DNA of 64,000 nucleotides from Chytriomyces cf. hyalinus JEL632 (lineage: Eukaryota > Chytridiomycota > Chytridiomycetes > Chytridiales > Chytriomycetaceae), in contig JAIWWG010000043.1 in assembly GCA_025435555.1 (NCBI GenBank), positions 186,001 through 250,000 on the forward strand, given 5' to 3'. Position numbers and translations under genes: made by a program. Shown here one piece after another: positions 37,589-49,115 of this stretch; position 1 is the stretch's first letter; every line of letters starts with the position of its first letter. Under the pieces are notes generated by a model, which did not search any database, was not told the origin of the DNA, and was given only the letters and a program-made list of their open reading frames with translations.

Positions 37589-39050
37589 TCACTTTTTCTT
37601 TGTTGTAGTTTTGACCGCCGCTTTCTTTGTTGTGGTTTTCTTGGTTGTTGTTTTTTTGGTTGTTTTGGCAGCCTTTGTGGTTATGACATAGGCGGGTTTG
37701 GAAATTGCCGGCTTCGGCGCGGCGTTGACTGAGCTCGACGACTTTGACAGTGCTGCTGAAATGGTGGAACTCTTTGATGTGGTTACTGCAGTGTCCGAGG
37801 ATGGCGCGATTTTAGCAGCCTTGTTGCTTGGAGACTGAGACATGCACATTTGATACTTGTTGGACCACAGCTTTTGAACGACCCAAGTTTTCCCAGTGAC
37901 TGCGTCCGTCATTGTTTCCTGAATCGTGTTGCCTGTTTCCAAAGTGGTCAGCGCCTGTTCGAGAAAATAAATGAATCCAGACAAATCATATACATCTGTC
38001 GCCAAAAAAACAAGTTGCCCGTTAGTCGGGTTGAGTTCTTCATTTATGCATCGGAAAAAAAAAACTACTCACATGTCCCCAGTCTCGCCATAACCCATCA
38101 AGTACCAAGACAACGGAGACCCTAAACTCTTTGCCACGCCAATGGCCGGGTTTGTCACTGCCTCCGCAAATTCATGCTACAATAAAAACATGCATCAATA
38201 AAAAACAATCTCTCCATCTCAGAGCCCTCTCGTGTGCGTCCAATCGAGAAAAACAAAAAACACTCAACTGCGCTGATGCTCATCAAATTTTCGAAAGGAT
38301 CCTCGGAATCGCCACAACCACCCATACACCAACCCGCCTGATCAGGAAGAATTGCGTAATATAAATATTTTGTTTTAGTGGAAATATCCGAGATATCCAC
38401 GGTTCCATGGTATCCTAGTGGTTTTCGAGACCGTTATGAGTTGAAAAAATTTACACGAGATAGGTTTGTAGCCAACCACAAAAATGGACGCAAGCTACGT
38501 GGCTCCCTTGAGTAGCATTCACGCCTGATCCGAGATAGATGGGGTAGTAGCTGTTGCTGTTGGGTTTGATTGTCCCGGCTTTAATCATATTGCGCAGCAG
38601 CTGTTTAGTGTATGTCGCATCGTCGAGTGAGTCGACAAGCGCGCCGGAATATGTTATGGAGGGTAGCACGGAGCCGTGTTCAATTTTTTGGCCAGTCACG
38701 GACCATTCATCAGCTGTGCACGTCGAGCATAATTGCGGTAAACATTGAGTGTTGGGATATATAAGTAGAACATGCTTACCGATAAAATCCGTATACACTG
38801 AATTTGTGAGGAACGAATAAAAGCTGGACAAGGTGGATTTGGTTTCCTCAGCAAACGCGCCATAGAATATGGGCTGCACTTCCACTTTTGTCAACACAGG
38901 ACCCCCGTAATACACGAGAAACATGCTCGAGTTGTCAGCGAATTGGCGGGAGACGAGCGCGTTTGCAGGATGGTCTCGCCGGACTTGGAAAAGCGGCGTT
39001 GCGGATACGGCCGAAGCTGTTGCGAAACTAGTGAGGAGAAATTGCTTCAT
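37589..39050 (-). CDS. EXORDIUM-like secreted protein B with Lys/Thr tail
   Basis: Signal peptide MKQFLLTSFATASAVSATPL, then VYYGGPVLTKVEVQPIFYGA, NSVYTDFIGK, an intron, PNSNSYYPIYLGSGVNATQG, SHVACVHFCG, GTVDISDIS, LYYAILPDQAGWCMGGCGDS, then HEFAEAVTNPAIGVAKSLGS, LSWYLMGYGETGDM and WVVQKLWSNKYQMC. About six exons, with short introns near 38760, 38410, 38180 and 38060-37930. The tail of about 85 residues is Ser/Ala-rich and ends in KKTTTKKTTTKKAAVKTTTK, strongly basic and hydroxy-rich: it could be O-mannosylated or bind acidic wall polymers (inference). HE..E and GE..D are intact. Closest relative is gene C, 1.7 kb away: the PDQxGWCMGGCGDSEDPF block is nearly the same. Confidence 0.62.
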
Positions 39051-39316
39051 GTTCATGACATGCGGGTTTTCAGATGGTCTTTTTTTATGTTTGACGGTTT
39101 GGGTGTGACCGCTGGCATTGTCTTGGGCCAGGTTAGGAGGCATTGTTGCAAGGCATCTTTGCTATTGTTTCGGTGCATTGTGAAAAGTAAAGCTTGTCCC
39201 TTTGGGAATTTTTTATTTGAAAATTCAAGGAATATATCGACGTTATAAGTTAAGTCAGAGAAACGATCTAAAATAAAATGGGCTATTAAGATGTCGCTGT
39301 AATTTTAGCCGCATTC

Positions 39317-40778
39317 TTATTTAGTCGTTGCTTTTTTGGTGGTAGCCTTTTTTGTTGTTGCCCTTTTTGTGGTGGTCCTTTTTGTGGTAGTCTTTTTAGG
39401 GGTTGTTTTTGCTGTAGTCTTTTTGGCAGTTGTTTTTGTGGTCTTTTTCGTTGAAGTTTTAACAGATGATTTTTTGGACGTCGTTGTTTTCAATTTCGAA
39501 GTAACGCTGCTGGAATACTTGACGGCTGTTTTTGTGCTGGAGGTGGTTGGCTTCGGTGCCGCTGCTTTGGAAGAGGAAGGCAGCTTTGAAAGGCACGACT
39601 GGTACTTGTTGGACCATAGTTTCTGAACCACCCAAGATTTACCAGTGATTGTGTCATTTAATGTTTCTTGCATGGTGTTGCCTGTGCGTGTGTGCGTTTA
39701 ATTTTACTACTTTGTCAGAGCCTAGTGAAAGTAATCGCTGAGGAAAAGTGCAGGTTACATCTGAAAAAGCGAGCGAGTTTGGTTAGTGGGATTATAGCAT
39801 CTGCTTAAATAAAATTGATTTTTACATGTCTCCGTTCTCTCCTTCAGACAGCAAGTACCAGGAAAGCGGGGAATCCAAGCTTGTTGCCACTCCAATTGCA
39901 GGGTCGGTGATTGCCTCCGCGTATTCATGCTGGCAAATGCGGAATAAATGTTTGTGAACTGCCCACACTCGAACTCATTTCATTCAAAACGATTCAGCTT
40001 ACTGCCGTGATGCTTAGCAAATTATCAAAAGGATCCTCAGAATCACCGCAGCCTCCCATACACCAACCAGACTGGTCCGGTAGAACCCCGTAGTACAGGT
40101 ATTTCGTATCGGATATGTCTGAAATATCTATCGTTCCATGATACCCTGTTATATTGAGTTTTTCAGTGCAAAATTCGGTGCCATGCCGCCCTTTCCTTTT
40201 TTGTTGGCTCACCGCAGAATTCAACACACGCCGTTTGAGGTCCCTGCGTAGCATTGATCCCAGGTGCGAGATAGATTGGGTAGTAGGAATTGTTGTTGGG
40301 ATTCAAGATTCCCTTCGATACCAAGTTGCGCAATAGTTGTCTCGTTTCTTTGCTGTCTTCCAGCGATTTTTTCAACGTGCCAGTGTATGTATATGACGGT
40401 AGAACCGGGCCAAACTCTATTGTCTGATTGGGTACTGAATATTCAGCGGCTAGTGTATTAAGTTGATGTCAAAAACGCAAATCAGCGTTGGCATGAAACA
40501 GGTTCCATCAGGGTATTCATACATATAAATTCCGAATAGTACGAATTGCCCAGAAACTCGTAATAGTCTGCCAAGTCCTGCTTTGTCTTTTCCTTGAATG
40601 AGCCATAGAATATAGGCTGCACTTCAATTTTGGTGATCAACGGCCCGCCATAGTAAATCAGCTTTTTCGGGATATCACGCGTTTCAATGGTTGCCGTGTC
40701 GTTGCTTTGTGCGTACATTACAATCGGCATTGCCGCAGCGCCTGAAGCAATAAAGAGGAGAGGGTACATTGCCATCAT
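39317..40778 (-). CDS. EXORDIUM-like secreted protein C with Lys/Thr tail
   Basis: Signal peptide MMAMYPLLFIASGAAAMP, then LIYYGGPLITKIEVQPIFYG, YYEFLGNSYYSEFI, NNNSYYPIYLAPGINATQG, QTACVEFCG, GTIDISDISDTKYLYYGVLP, DQSGWCMGGCGDSEDPF, HEYAEAITDPAIGVATSLDS, LSWYLLSEGENGDM and WVVQKLWSNKYQSC. The tail (about 75 residues) is KTTxKK-type, ending KRATTKKATTKKATTK. Intron positions match gene B, so B and C are a recent tandem pair. Divergence is greater in the tail than in the domain. Extracellular or wall-bound by inference. Confidence 0.62.
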
Positions 40779-40955
40779 TCGGAGGGTTCGCGGAATTTTG
40801 TGAAAAAATGGGTGGATCCGTGCGTTTTTGCTATTGTTGGCCCATGCAACAATACCTGTTCGCGTTGATTGTTGGGGTTGGCAGCCAACCCCGCATTATA
40901 AATCCCTATTTCCGCTTGAATTAAATATACAATGGCGCTTGTTTTTTTTTTTAGA

Positions 40956-40974
40956 GGGGGGGGGGGGGGGGGGG
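40956..40974. repeat. Run of 19 G
   Basis: Lies between gene C and gene D and is followed by TGGGGTTAGGGGG, so the 35-base patch has several G tracts and could form a G-quadruplex on the plus strand. Confidence 0.85.
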
Positions 40975-41029
40975 TGGGGTTAGGGGGATTTATTGTTACG
41001 TTTCATCGTTTCGATACTCAGTTGTCGTT

Positions 41030-42948
41030 TTATTTTCTTTTTCCCACGTTTCCAGAAGTTTCATCTGATAAAGACGCCAAGGCACTCGAGCCGTTCTCCA
41101 TCGAATTCTCATCCGGGACTTCCGGAGGTTCGTCATGCATATCCCGGTTTTCAACCTTTTTCAACATGCTCGAGTTTTTCTTCAACGTCAGAGTCTTCTT
41201 TTTAGAAACTGATTTGATTGACGCTATTACAGTTGCTTTAGTTGATTTCGTTGTGATTTTGGCAGCCGCTTGTCCTTTTTTACTCGTTTTAGTTGTTTTA
41301 GCAGCTGTTACCTTCGCGGTCGTTTTAACAACCAGTGATTTCACTGTCGTTTTAACTTGCACAGCTTTTGCGGTAGATTTCGATGGACTGGGGACAGGTT
41401 TACCTGCAGCGGCTTGTTTGGTGGTTGTTTTGGTTTGTGTTTTGGTTTTGGTTTTTGAAGCGCTTGGCAGGTTTGGTTTTGGTACTAGGTTTATCGTAGA
41501 TTTTATGGGAGGCGCTGTTGTTTTCTTTGTATTTGCAAGTGTTGTCGGTGCTGCCTTTATGGTCGTCTTTTGTGTCAACGAGTTGTCTGTTGTCGGCATC
41601 ACCTGGGACGGCAGCCAAATGACTGGATCGATGGAGGTGGCACCCGTTACATTCGCTCTACTTGAAGCTGTAGTAGAGGTACTCCGTTTCATGGTAGTAG
41701 CAGTAGTGGTGGTAGAACGTCGCGTAGTGGTAGTCCCCGAAGTAGGAATCTTTGCAATACACGCTTTAAACTTATTCGACCACAACTTCTGCACCGTCCA
41801 AGTCGCACTTGCATTGTTTGTAGAATCAATTAAAACATCTTGAAGCGTGTTGCACATGTCTCCAATTTCACCGCCGACAAATGTGTCTGGGTCGAGCCAG
41901 CTGAGGGGTGGGCCTGGGATTGGGGACAGTGCCAGTGTGATGGCTGGGTTTGTGATGGCTTCGGCGATTTCGTGGGCGATTACACTGCACATGTTTTTGA
42001 ACGGGTCTGAGGATACACCGCAGCCTGATTATTTTGGTTTTTAGCTGTTGAAATGTGATCAATCAATCACACACAACGTACCTCCCAAACAAGCACCAGT
42101 CTGATCCGGATACACTGCATAATATAGATTCGGGGTATTGGGGATTTTCCTTGCAGAAATGTCAATGCCGCTGTCTGCAAGTCGGTTTCGATTCAGCTTG
42201 GGGATACATCAATCAGAGAAACTACATACGATACGCGCAAAACTCGTTGCACGCTTGAAGAATTGCATTGTCGTATCCTTGCGTCAAGTTGACTCCTGGC
42301 GCCTGTTTTTGAACCAATTTTCATCAACCACGTGCGTCCAAACAACAAGGGGAGGAAGAAGCGCGCACCAAAAACAATCCGTACAATGAATTTTCGTTTG
42401 GTTTGAGTTTCCCAGCATCCAACAGCTCACTAATCAATATCGCTTGTTAGAGTTTGAGAAAGGAGGAGCGAAAAAAAAAAAAAAAAAAAAAAGAGTGCGT
42501 ACAGTAAATATGCCTGTATATCCTCATCAGTCCACACTCCTTTTTCCTCATACTTTGGCGTCGTTTCCAAGATACTATCAACAAATTTACCATGCCCAAC
42601 AGCCGGTTTCCCCGGTGGAGAATATTCCAGCGCCATAAGATCCATCGACTGCGATCGCACATAAAACGAACTAAAATTGTTGATGGCGGTTTGGTTGAGA
42701 ACTTTACTCCCAAGAAAGATGTTTGAGATTTCGGCGTTGTGTAAGACGGGGCCACCCCAGTATTGTATGTTGTATTTGGGGACGTATTTGGCGCGTCGGT
42801 CGTGATGCGCGTCTTTGAATTGGACGCGGGCAAAAGATAGGGATTTGTATGGCGGTGGACTTTGAGGTTCTTGTTCGTATCTTCGGAATAGGGGGAGTGC
42901 ACAGGAGAGTTGTACCCAAAAGAGTAGTAGAGTAGCAGCTAGAATCAT
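41030..42948 (-). CDS. EXORDIUM-like secreted protein D with long Thr/Lys tail
   Basis: Signal peptide MILAATLLLFWVQLSCALPL, a Pro/Arg-rich stretch, then YWGGPVLHNAEISNIFLGSK, SFYVRSQSMDLMALEY, an exon with GVNLTQG and CNEFCAY, LYYAVYPDQTGACLGG, CGVSSDPFKNMCSVIAHEIA, EAITNPAITLALSPIPGPP, LSWLDPDTFVGGEIGDMCN and WTVQKLWSNKFKACIAK. The last exon is long (to 41992) and adds a tail of about 240 residues, Thr/Lys-rich with KTKTKTQTKTTTKQ and KITTKSTKATVIASIKSVSK, ending in an acidic segment and RK. HE..E and GE..D intact. An A-rich run at about 42472-42491 (T on the coding strand) sits at an intron near 42440-42500. Confidence 0.6.
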
Positions 42949-43227
42949 GTGAGTGTGCTTGTGGGAAGAGGGTATTTTCTTGAAAGAAGTTTGCAGCGGT
43001 GGATGATGATCTCTTTGTGCATAGGGATTTACAAAATGTGCGGAAAGATTTACGCGCGTCCATGCTTATAAATTTATATCTGCACGTAAATTATCGTTAT
43101 TTATTTATTTATTCTCTATTTGAGGTCTTTTTCCGTCTTCAAACTTCACACATGATTTTATCGACCTCCAGACTCTCCAGACTTTTCAAAAAAAAAACAA
43201 ACGGCTTCCAACATTTCCAAATCGCAT

Positions 43228-44872
43228 TCACAGAGTGGCTAAAGTGGTAGTCGTAGCTGTTGTAGTTGTAGTTGTCCTGGTGGTTGTCGAAGTTGTCGTC
43301 ACAGGGGGCGTCTTTAAAACGCACGCTCTTGCAGTGTTGCTCCAAAACTTTGCAAGCCACCAAACTTTTCCGTCTGTATCGTTCATTGTTCCTTGTTGTC
43401 CATTGCTAGCAGCATTGAATGTACGCGTAAGTACACACTGATGAGGCGCAGAGTTCTAAACACTTACCAAATATCATTGATTTCTCCAAGGTATCCGTTA
43501 TACCAACCCAAAGGAGAAAAATAACCTGTAGCAAGACCCATGGCAGGGTTCTGTTAGAATAACACATTTGTTAGTTCCAACACTATTTATACGCGCTCAT
43601 AATTTGCTGTTTTTGTACCGCAATCGCTTCAGCCAATTCATGAGTAGAAACCGAAGTGAGATCGTTGAGCACACTATTGGATGACCCGCACGCGCCGAAA
43701 CAGAGCCCGGACTGGTCTGGAATAACTGCGTAGTATAAATACGGCGTCGTTGAAATATCAGAAATGGAGATAGTGCCTGATCATTTTGAATATAAAAAGA
43801 AACATGTGTCAGACTTTCATGGGCAACGGGGGTTTTTTGTGTTTAAAAAGAATTTGCATAACTGTGATATCCGCAATAATTCTCGCAATTCAAATTCGAT
43901 CCTTGCATAATCTTGATACCAGGTGCGAAATGGATTGGGTAGTAACTGTTGGCGTTTGGCGTGATGGTCCCGTTCTTGACGAGGCTGCGGAGAAACGGTT
44001 GAAGTGTGGCCAAGTCATCCAATGTGGTGGCGATGTTCTGAATAGTAATTGACGGGAGCACGGATCCTCTACCAATGCGCGTGTTTCTTGTGGTGTAGAT
44101 GGATACTTTTTTTTGTATGGAAGGAGTGAGAATTGGTTCGGAGAAATGGAAATGAAGGGTGGGGTGTACTTACGTGCATCGATGTATGATGAATTTGTGA
44201 CGAATCTGTAAAACCTTTCGAGCTCGGGTTGGAAAAGGGTTTTGTTGCCATAGAAAATGGGATTCCTGTTTTGATTTGGATGTTAAAGTGAGGTCAGTTA
44301 TCATCTCATCCAAAATAACAGAAATAAGCTCACACTTGGATGTTGCCAATTACAGGCCCATTGTACCAGGTGACCTTGGTTGTAGTTGACAAGACAGAGT
44401 TTGGGTTGAAAGAAGGCGGGCGCACAATTCTCAAAGGCGGAAGCGGAGTTTCAGTGCTAGTCTCAACAGCCGAAGTGGTAGTGCTTGTAACTGCTCCAGC
44501 ACCCTTTTTCCCGGTCTTTGTGGTCTTTACGTGCTTTTTGGTGGTTGTTTTGACTTTTTTCCCGCCCGCGTTCAACTTGCTGGAGCGAGTGGATCCGTAG
44601 ACGTACGTGAAATCTTGAGCTTTTGGTTTCGGTTTTGCGGGTTTGAAATGGTACACGAACGGTTTCACGTTCACTTGCTGGCGAGAAGACCCTTTTTGGA
44701 GAGTGCGCTTTTCGAGGAATTGTTCTTGTCCAAATTGTTTTTGGTTGTTCAATTCCAAAATATCGTTGTTGGGAGTACGTAGAGAGTCGGAGTCGGGCGA
44801 GTGTGGCACTGGCGATGCCGTCAGGTGCAGGCACATGATCGCCAGCAAGGCTACGCGGATAAGTTTGAGCAT
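43228..44872 (-). CDS. EXORDIUM-like secreted protein E with Lys/Thr block moved to the N-terminus
   Basis: Signal peptide MLKLIRVALLAIMCLHLTAS. Unlike the other copies, the low-complexity block comes first: KKVKTTTKKHVKTTKTGKKG and TSTTTSAVETSTETPLPP, about 130 residues before the domain. The domain reads WYNGPVIGNIQV, FYGNKTLFQPELERFYRFVT, PNANSYYPIHFAPGIKIMQG, NCENYCGYHSY, ISISDISTTPYLYYAVIPDQ, SGLCFGACGSSNSVLNDLTS, STHELAEAIANPAMGLATGY across an intron, GWYNGYLGEINDIW and WWLAKFWSNTARACVLK. It ends in only about 25 residues of Thr repeats. The usual GE..DxC has Trp for Cys, and KLWSN is KFWSN. At least six exons. Confidence 0.6.
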
Positions 44873-45143
44873 TTGGGCGTGGATGTTTTGTATGTTTTTG
44901 CGTGTGATTTTTGCAATGTCGCTGTGTTGTATGCACTGTGTGGGGGCGTTGTTTTCTTGGATGTGCCGGGTTTTGAGCAAATCTTTCCGACAATTCCTCC
45001 AAAGAAATCCAGCGCTTTTTTTAAGAAGAAAACCCGATCCAATTATTTTAATAATGTTTCTAATCGGCAGGTTTGAGGATCGGTAGGTGGCTTAAGCACT
45101 GGTTGGCATCACTGTTTAGCCTCATGTATAAAACGCAAGAGTT

Positions 45144-46327
45144 CACAAAGCATCGCCCACCTTATTATGCGACCTACTCCACAGCTTCTGCACAGTCCAC
45201 AGGTTTCGAAATTTGTCTGAAAGACTTCCGTGATTCATATTGCTAGTATCGGATGGGTTAGCAACAAACGGGAGGTCACGGCAATTAAAAAGAAAATGAA
45301 ATCACCACAAATCCCCAATTTCTTCAGAAGTTTGGGATGTCCAACCAACAGGCGAGTCCATAAAGGCAAGTGATCCTTCTGGATTGACTATTGTTTCGAA
45401 AAACTCGTGCGAGGTCAAGGCGCTGAGGTTATCGAATGCGTTGGCACTCTTTCCGCAGCCTGCGAATGGAAATGCGTGGGGATGAATAAAGCAAGCGTTT
45501 TTATGGAAAGTCATCAGGTTGCACCCGTATTGCAGATTGGAATGACGGCGTAATAAAGTCGCTGTGAGGAGTTGTTTTCAATGTCAGGAGTTGGCTCGAG
45601 CGAGTTCTGTGGTTTTTTTATTGACAGGAGCCAGTTGCAGGATCAGAATTCGGGTCATTTAAAATCATTCATGCGTAGGTGCACTTTCTTACGTGGTACG
45701 CGCTGTGTTACAACAGAACCCGTCAGCCATGTAAAAAATAGTGATAAAGTACCAAGAATTGGGTCACCAGATATCCAAACAAGAGTGCGACTTTCCATGC
45801 GTAAACGAAACTCCAGGGGACAAGAATATAAGAAACACGGCATTCGAAGAATATGAAATCGTGCGCTTTGGAAGCAAGGATCTGGGGCAATCTAGATTTG
45901 TGAGCAATTGGAAAAAAGCTGAAAAAACGCGTTGTTATTCACCTCAGCAGTGGCTGTAAGTCCATCTCGTCATCGAGGTCAAGTTTTTCAATGGGAAGGG
46001 TGGTGTGGTTGGAGAGTGCACCATGTACCAAGTGGTAGGCGTCCGTGCTGTAATCAGCAGCTGGGAAACATTTACAATCAAATTGAAAAACGGCATCCAC
46101 GCGAGCTATTATAGAAACTCACCCACGAGATCCATTAAAGGAGACTGCGGCAAAAAGTTCAGAAAATCCAGCATCCGTTCCTGGTACGGATGGTCCCCAT
46201 AAAACAGAGCGGTAACTTGAGCGCGTTGAACAAGTGGACCCCCAAAGTACTGGACAGAGGTGTTACGTGCAACGACAGCTTGGGTAATGAGAGATACGAC
46301 GGCCCATACAACTGCTGCAAGGGTCAT
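45144..46327 (-). CDS. EXORDIUM-like secreted protein F, short and divergent, no tail
   Basis: Signal peptide MTLAAVVWAVVSLITQAVVA, then VQYFGGPLVQRAQVTALFYG, LDFLNFLPQSPLMDLV, ADYSTDAYHLVHGALSNHTT, LSPGVSFTHGKSHSCLDIW, DIENNSSQRLYYAVIPICNT, CGKSANAFDNLSALTSHEFF, ETIVNPEGSLAFMDSPVGWT and EEIGDLW, and a last exon with NLWTVQKLWSRSHNKVGDAL before the stop. All blocks are present and joinable by short introns, so it is probably intact but the most divergent single-domain copy: GE is EE, the C of DxC is W, the Cys pair of the middle block is reduced to one, the terminal Cys after KLWS is missing, and there is no low-complexity tail. Loss of function is possible. Confidence 0.5.
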
Positions 46328-46384
46328 GAATGGGAGGCCGCGTGAATATTTATCGGCGGCAAGAGGAATAAAAGACAATGAGAA

Positions 46385-48970
46385 ATGCCCCAAACCACCA
46401 CTGCCACGAATGAAGATGAGAACGGATTCCGTCTCAAGACCATTGCGACTCTCGGCAACAGCAGAACCGTGCGCATTCTAACACAGAACGAAAACGGGCC
46501 GTGTCCCCTGCTTGCGCTAGGTGTCTACAATTTAGCTGTTCAATGAGGTTTCCAAGTTAACCTTCAAGCACCAGCGAACGTGCTTCTGCTGCGATCGGAC
46601 ATCTCGATTGGGGAGAGTAAGAAGCGCATTTCGTTCGAAGCGCTTGTCGAACTTTTGGGGGATTACCTGATAAGACACACATCGGAAGCATCGAATGTAC
46701 GCATGCGTGCTTTGATTCGTTTCTATTTCTACTTCTCGAAACTCTCTATTCATCTGCTCTACTCCTCTTCCCCAAATCTCATTCCAACTTTTTAAGGACA
46801 ACTTGATGGACGCAATCAATCTCATCCCCACACTCCAAAACGGTCTCGACGTAAACGTCACGTTCGACAGCGTGTTTGGATTCGAAACAACACCCTCTTT
46901 AGCCCTGTTTGCCGCTTTCGGTGTCCCGCTTTGCCATGGGTGGGTTTACGAAGGTGGCAGCGGCGATGCGCCTCTGGATTTGAAATTTGGTCTGACTGGG
47001 TCTTCAAGTGAACATGCAGCACCGCCTGCGTGGAGTGGAGTTGCTGGGTATAAGGAGCTCACGTCGTATAATCAGCTTGTTGAAGCCGTGGGTGATTTTA
47101 TATTTTTGGTGTTGTTTCGCTGAAGTGGTGGTTAATTATCTTTTGCGTGCGCACAGGTGGTGAACGGTCAAGTTGCTGCGATTGAGTTGGGAAACGCACC
47201 TGAGACAACCTCGAACGCGCAAGTTCAAGTGGAATCATATGCTGATGTGCCGTCAACTGAATCGCATTCTTTGGAAATGAACACCCAAGCGGCCATTGTC
47301 GCGTCGCTGGAAACATCCGCTAAAACTACAGTCACTGTATCGGGTGATGAAAGTCTGGAAACGCGCGTCGTTGATCCAAGTCCTCAAACCGTGAATGGCG
47401 TGGGGAATGAACCCCTCCCAGAAACTGTCTCTGACAACTCTACAGTCTCGAATTTGTCTGAAACGTTGGCTGAACTCACTGTCAGCCCATCAGTCCTCCT
47501 CTCGGATGCGACAAGTGCTCCAGTGGTCACGGAACCTGTCATCGAATGTGTTGATACCCATGAAGAAATGATTACATTGACTCCCGATTCCGCTGCTACC
47601 ACTGAAGCTGTTCCTACCGAGCCCTTTCCTATTGATTTCGTTGCTGGTGAACCTGTTGCTCATGAAGTGGTCGCGATTTCCCAACCCGTTACAACCGAAA
47701 CTATTGCCAACAATGCTGTTATCAACGAATCCGTTTCTGCAGAACCTGTTGCAATTGAATGTATTGCTACCGATCCTGTTGCTTTCGCGCCCATGGCTTC
47801 TGAATCAGTGATTGGATCAGTTCCGGCCGAAATTGTGGCTCCCAAATTGGCTCAGGAGAATATCGCCGATGACATAATGCTTATTGAAGCAGTTCAACCC
47901 GTCACGATAAACCGTGCAAATGAACTTACGGAGACAAGTGCAGGAACAGAACCACCTGCTGAAATTCCAATTCAACTTTTTGAAACGTCGGGCACATCTG
48001 AAACGCCCGCTCAAATTCAAGTGGATTATTCAAATGAAACGCGAATCACTGATGATGCTGCGAAAGAGCTGGTGCGAGCTGCCGAAAAAAGAGAAGGGAA
48101 AAAGGTTGTTTCGAGTATTGAAGTATCCCAAAATGCAGTCGATATGGATCCTGCAAAGAAAATAGAGCTGGAAAAACAAGTTATTCTTGGTATGCGTGTT
48201 TGTGTGCCCCCCTTTGTTGTCACGTTGCATTTATTAACCGCGGCATTATTTCAAAAAGGACAAGCGGCGGACCTCTTTCTCTCAACCACGAGCACTCAAC
48301 TCACATCTGCGGGTCTCAACCAACTTGCTGAAAAAATTGAACCAGCAAACCTGAGCGTTCTCTTCCGCAATAATCACTTTTCAACCCTGTTCAATCACCC
48401 GCAACTGGGTTTATTCACGCTTGTCACAGACGAAGGGTTCCTCACCAAAAAGTGCGTCTGGGAAACCTTGTGTCTTGATGGGGATGGTGTATTTGTGGAT
48501 GGAGAGTTTGGAGCGTATTCTGCTACTGCGAGCGATGAAGGATTGGATGGAAGTTCTGGAGGGGCTGTAGATATAGCTGGAGTGGATATCGCTGAACAAG
48601 AGCGCGCGTGGAAAGCCATTGTTGAAGGAGGAGATGGGGATGGAGCTGGTGTCCGTGGAGGAGACGTGGACAATGAGTTGAGTAGCTCTTTGCTTGTTTC
48701 TCTCCTGAACTCGCATTTCTTAGAATGATTTCTGTTTATTTTTTTGCAAATAGTTTGGCGTTTGCCATGTCGTTGCAAGAAGAAGAGAATCGACGGGCAC
48801 AGCCGGCGGGGGTGACACCACCCACCGCGCATTCTCGAAAACCGACTGCGGGTCCTGCTCAGCAGCAGTTGTGGATGCAAGCCGACATGAAAGAGCATCT
48901 TCAGGGACTGAGGGCTAAAGCTCCGAAAAAGGATGGGGGCAAGACTGAAAATGAATGCGCTATCCAGTAA
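46385..48970 (+). CDS. MINDY-family Lys48-specific deubiquitinase (FAM63-like)
   Basis: Six exons fit: 46385-46520, 46569-46696, 46797-47087, 47157-48189, 48259-48676 and 48754-48970 (introns 48-100 bases), 740 residues. MINDY signatures: catalytic Cys in TQNENGPCPLLALAPANVLL, LQNGLDVNVTFDSVFGFE, GVPLCHGWVYEG, SYNQLVEAVVNGQ, FLSTTSTQLTSAGLNQLAEK, the catalytic His in VLFRNNHFSTLFNHPQLGLF, TLVTDEGFLTKKCVWETL and GDGVFVDGEFG. The C-terminus has a ubiquitin-interacting-type helix (LAFAMSLQEEENRR). MINDY enzymes trim Lys48-linked chains from the distal end. The unusual part is exon 4: about 310 residues of Thr/Val/Glu/Pro-rich imperfect repeats inserted between the Cys and His halves, probably a disordered loop. 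It is the only plus-strand gene within the EXORDIUM-like array. Confidence 0.88.
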
Positions 48971-49115
48971 TATAAAAAAACGATCTGAAACTGTTTATCG
49001 CTGATATGAGTTCGTTGGGGGTTTTGCACTGGTGTTAATCGAGTACAAATCTATCTATTTTATTGTTTGCGAGCGGGGGTGAATACTGACCAATGGAAGC
49101 AAATCTTTCACACTA

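Noticed and set aside
37589-45000. Lys/Thr tails considered as histone-H1-like or antifreeze proteins
   Set aside because: They are attached in frame to signal-peptide-bearing secreted domains, so they are tails and not separate proteins.
46532-46861. Minus-strand frame of 109 codons inside the MINDY gene
   Set aside because: The plus strand carries conserved MINDY residues in spliced exons over the same bases.
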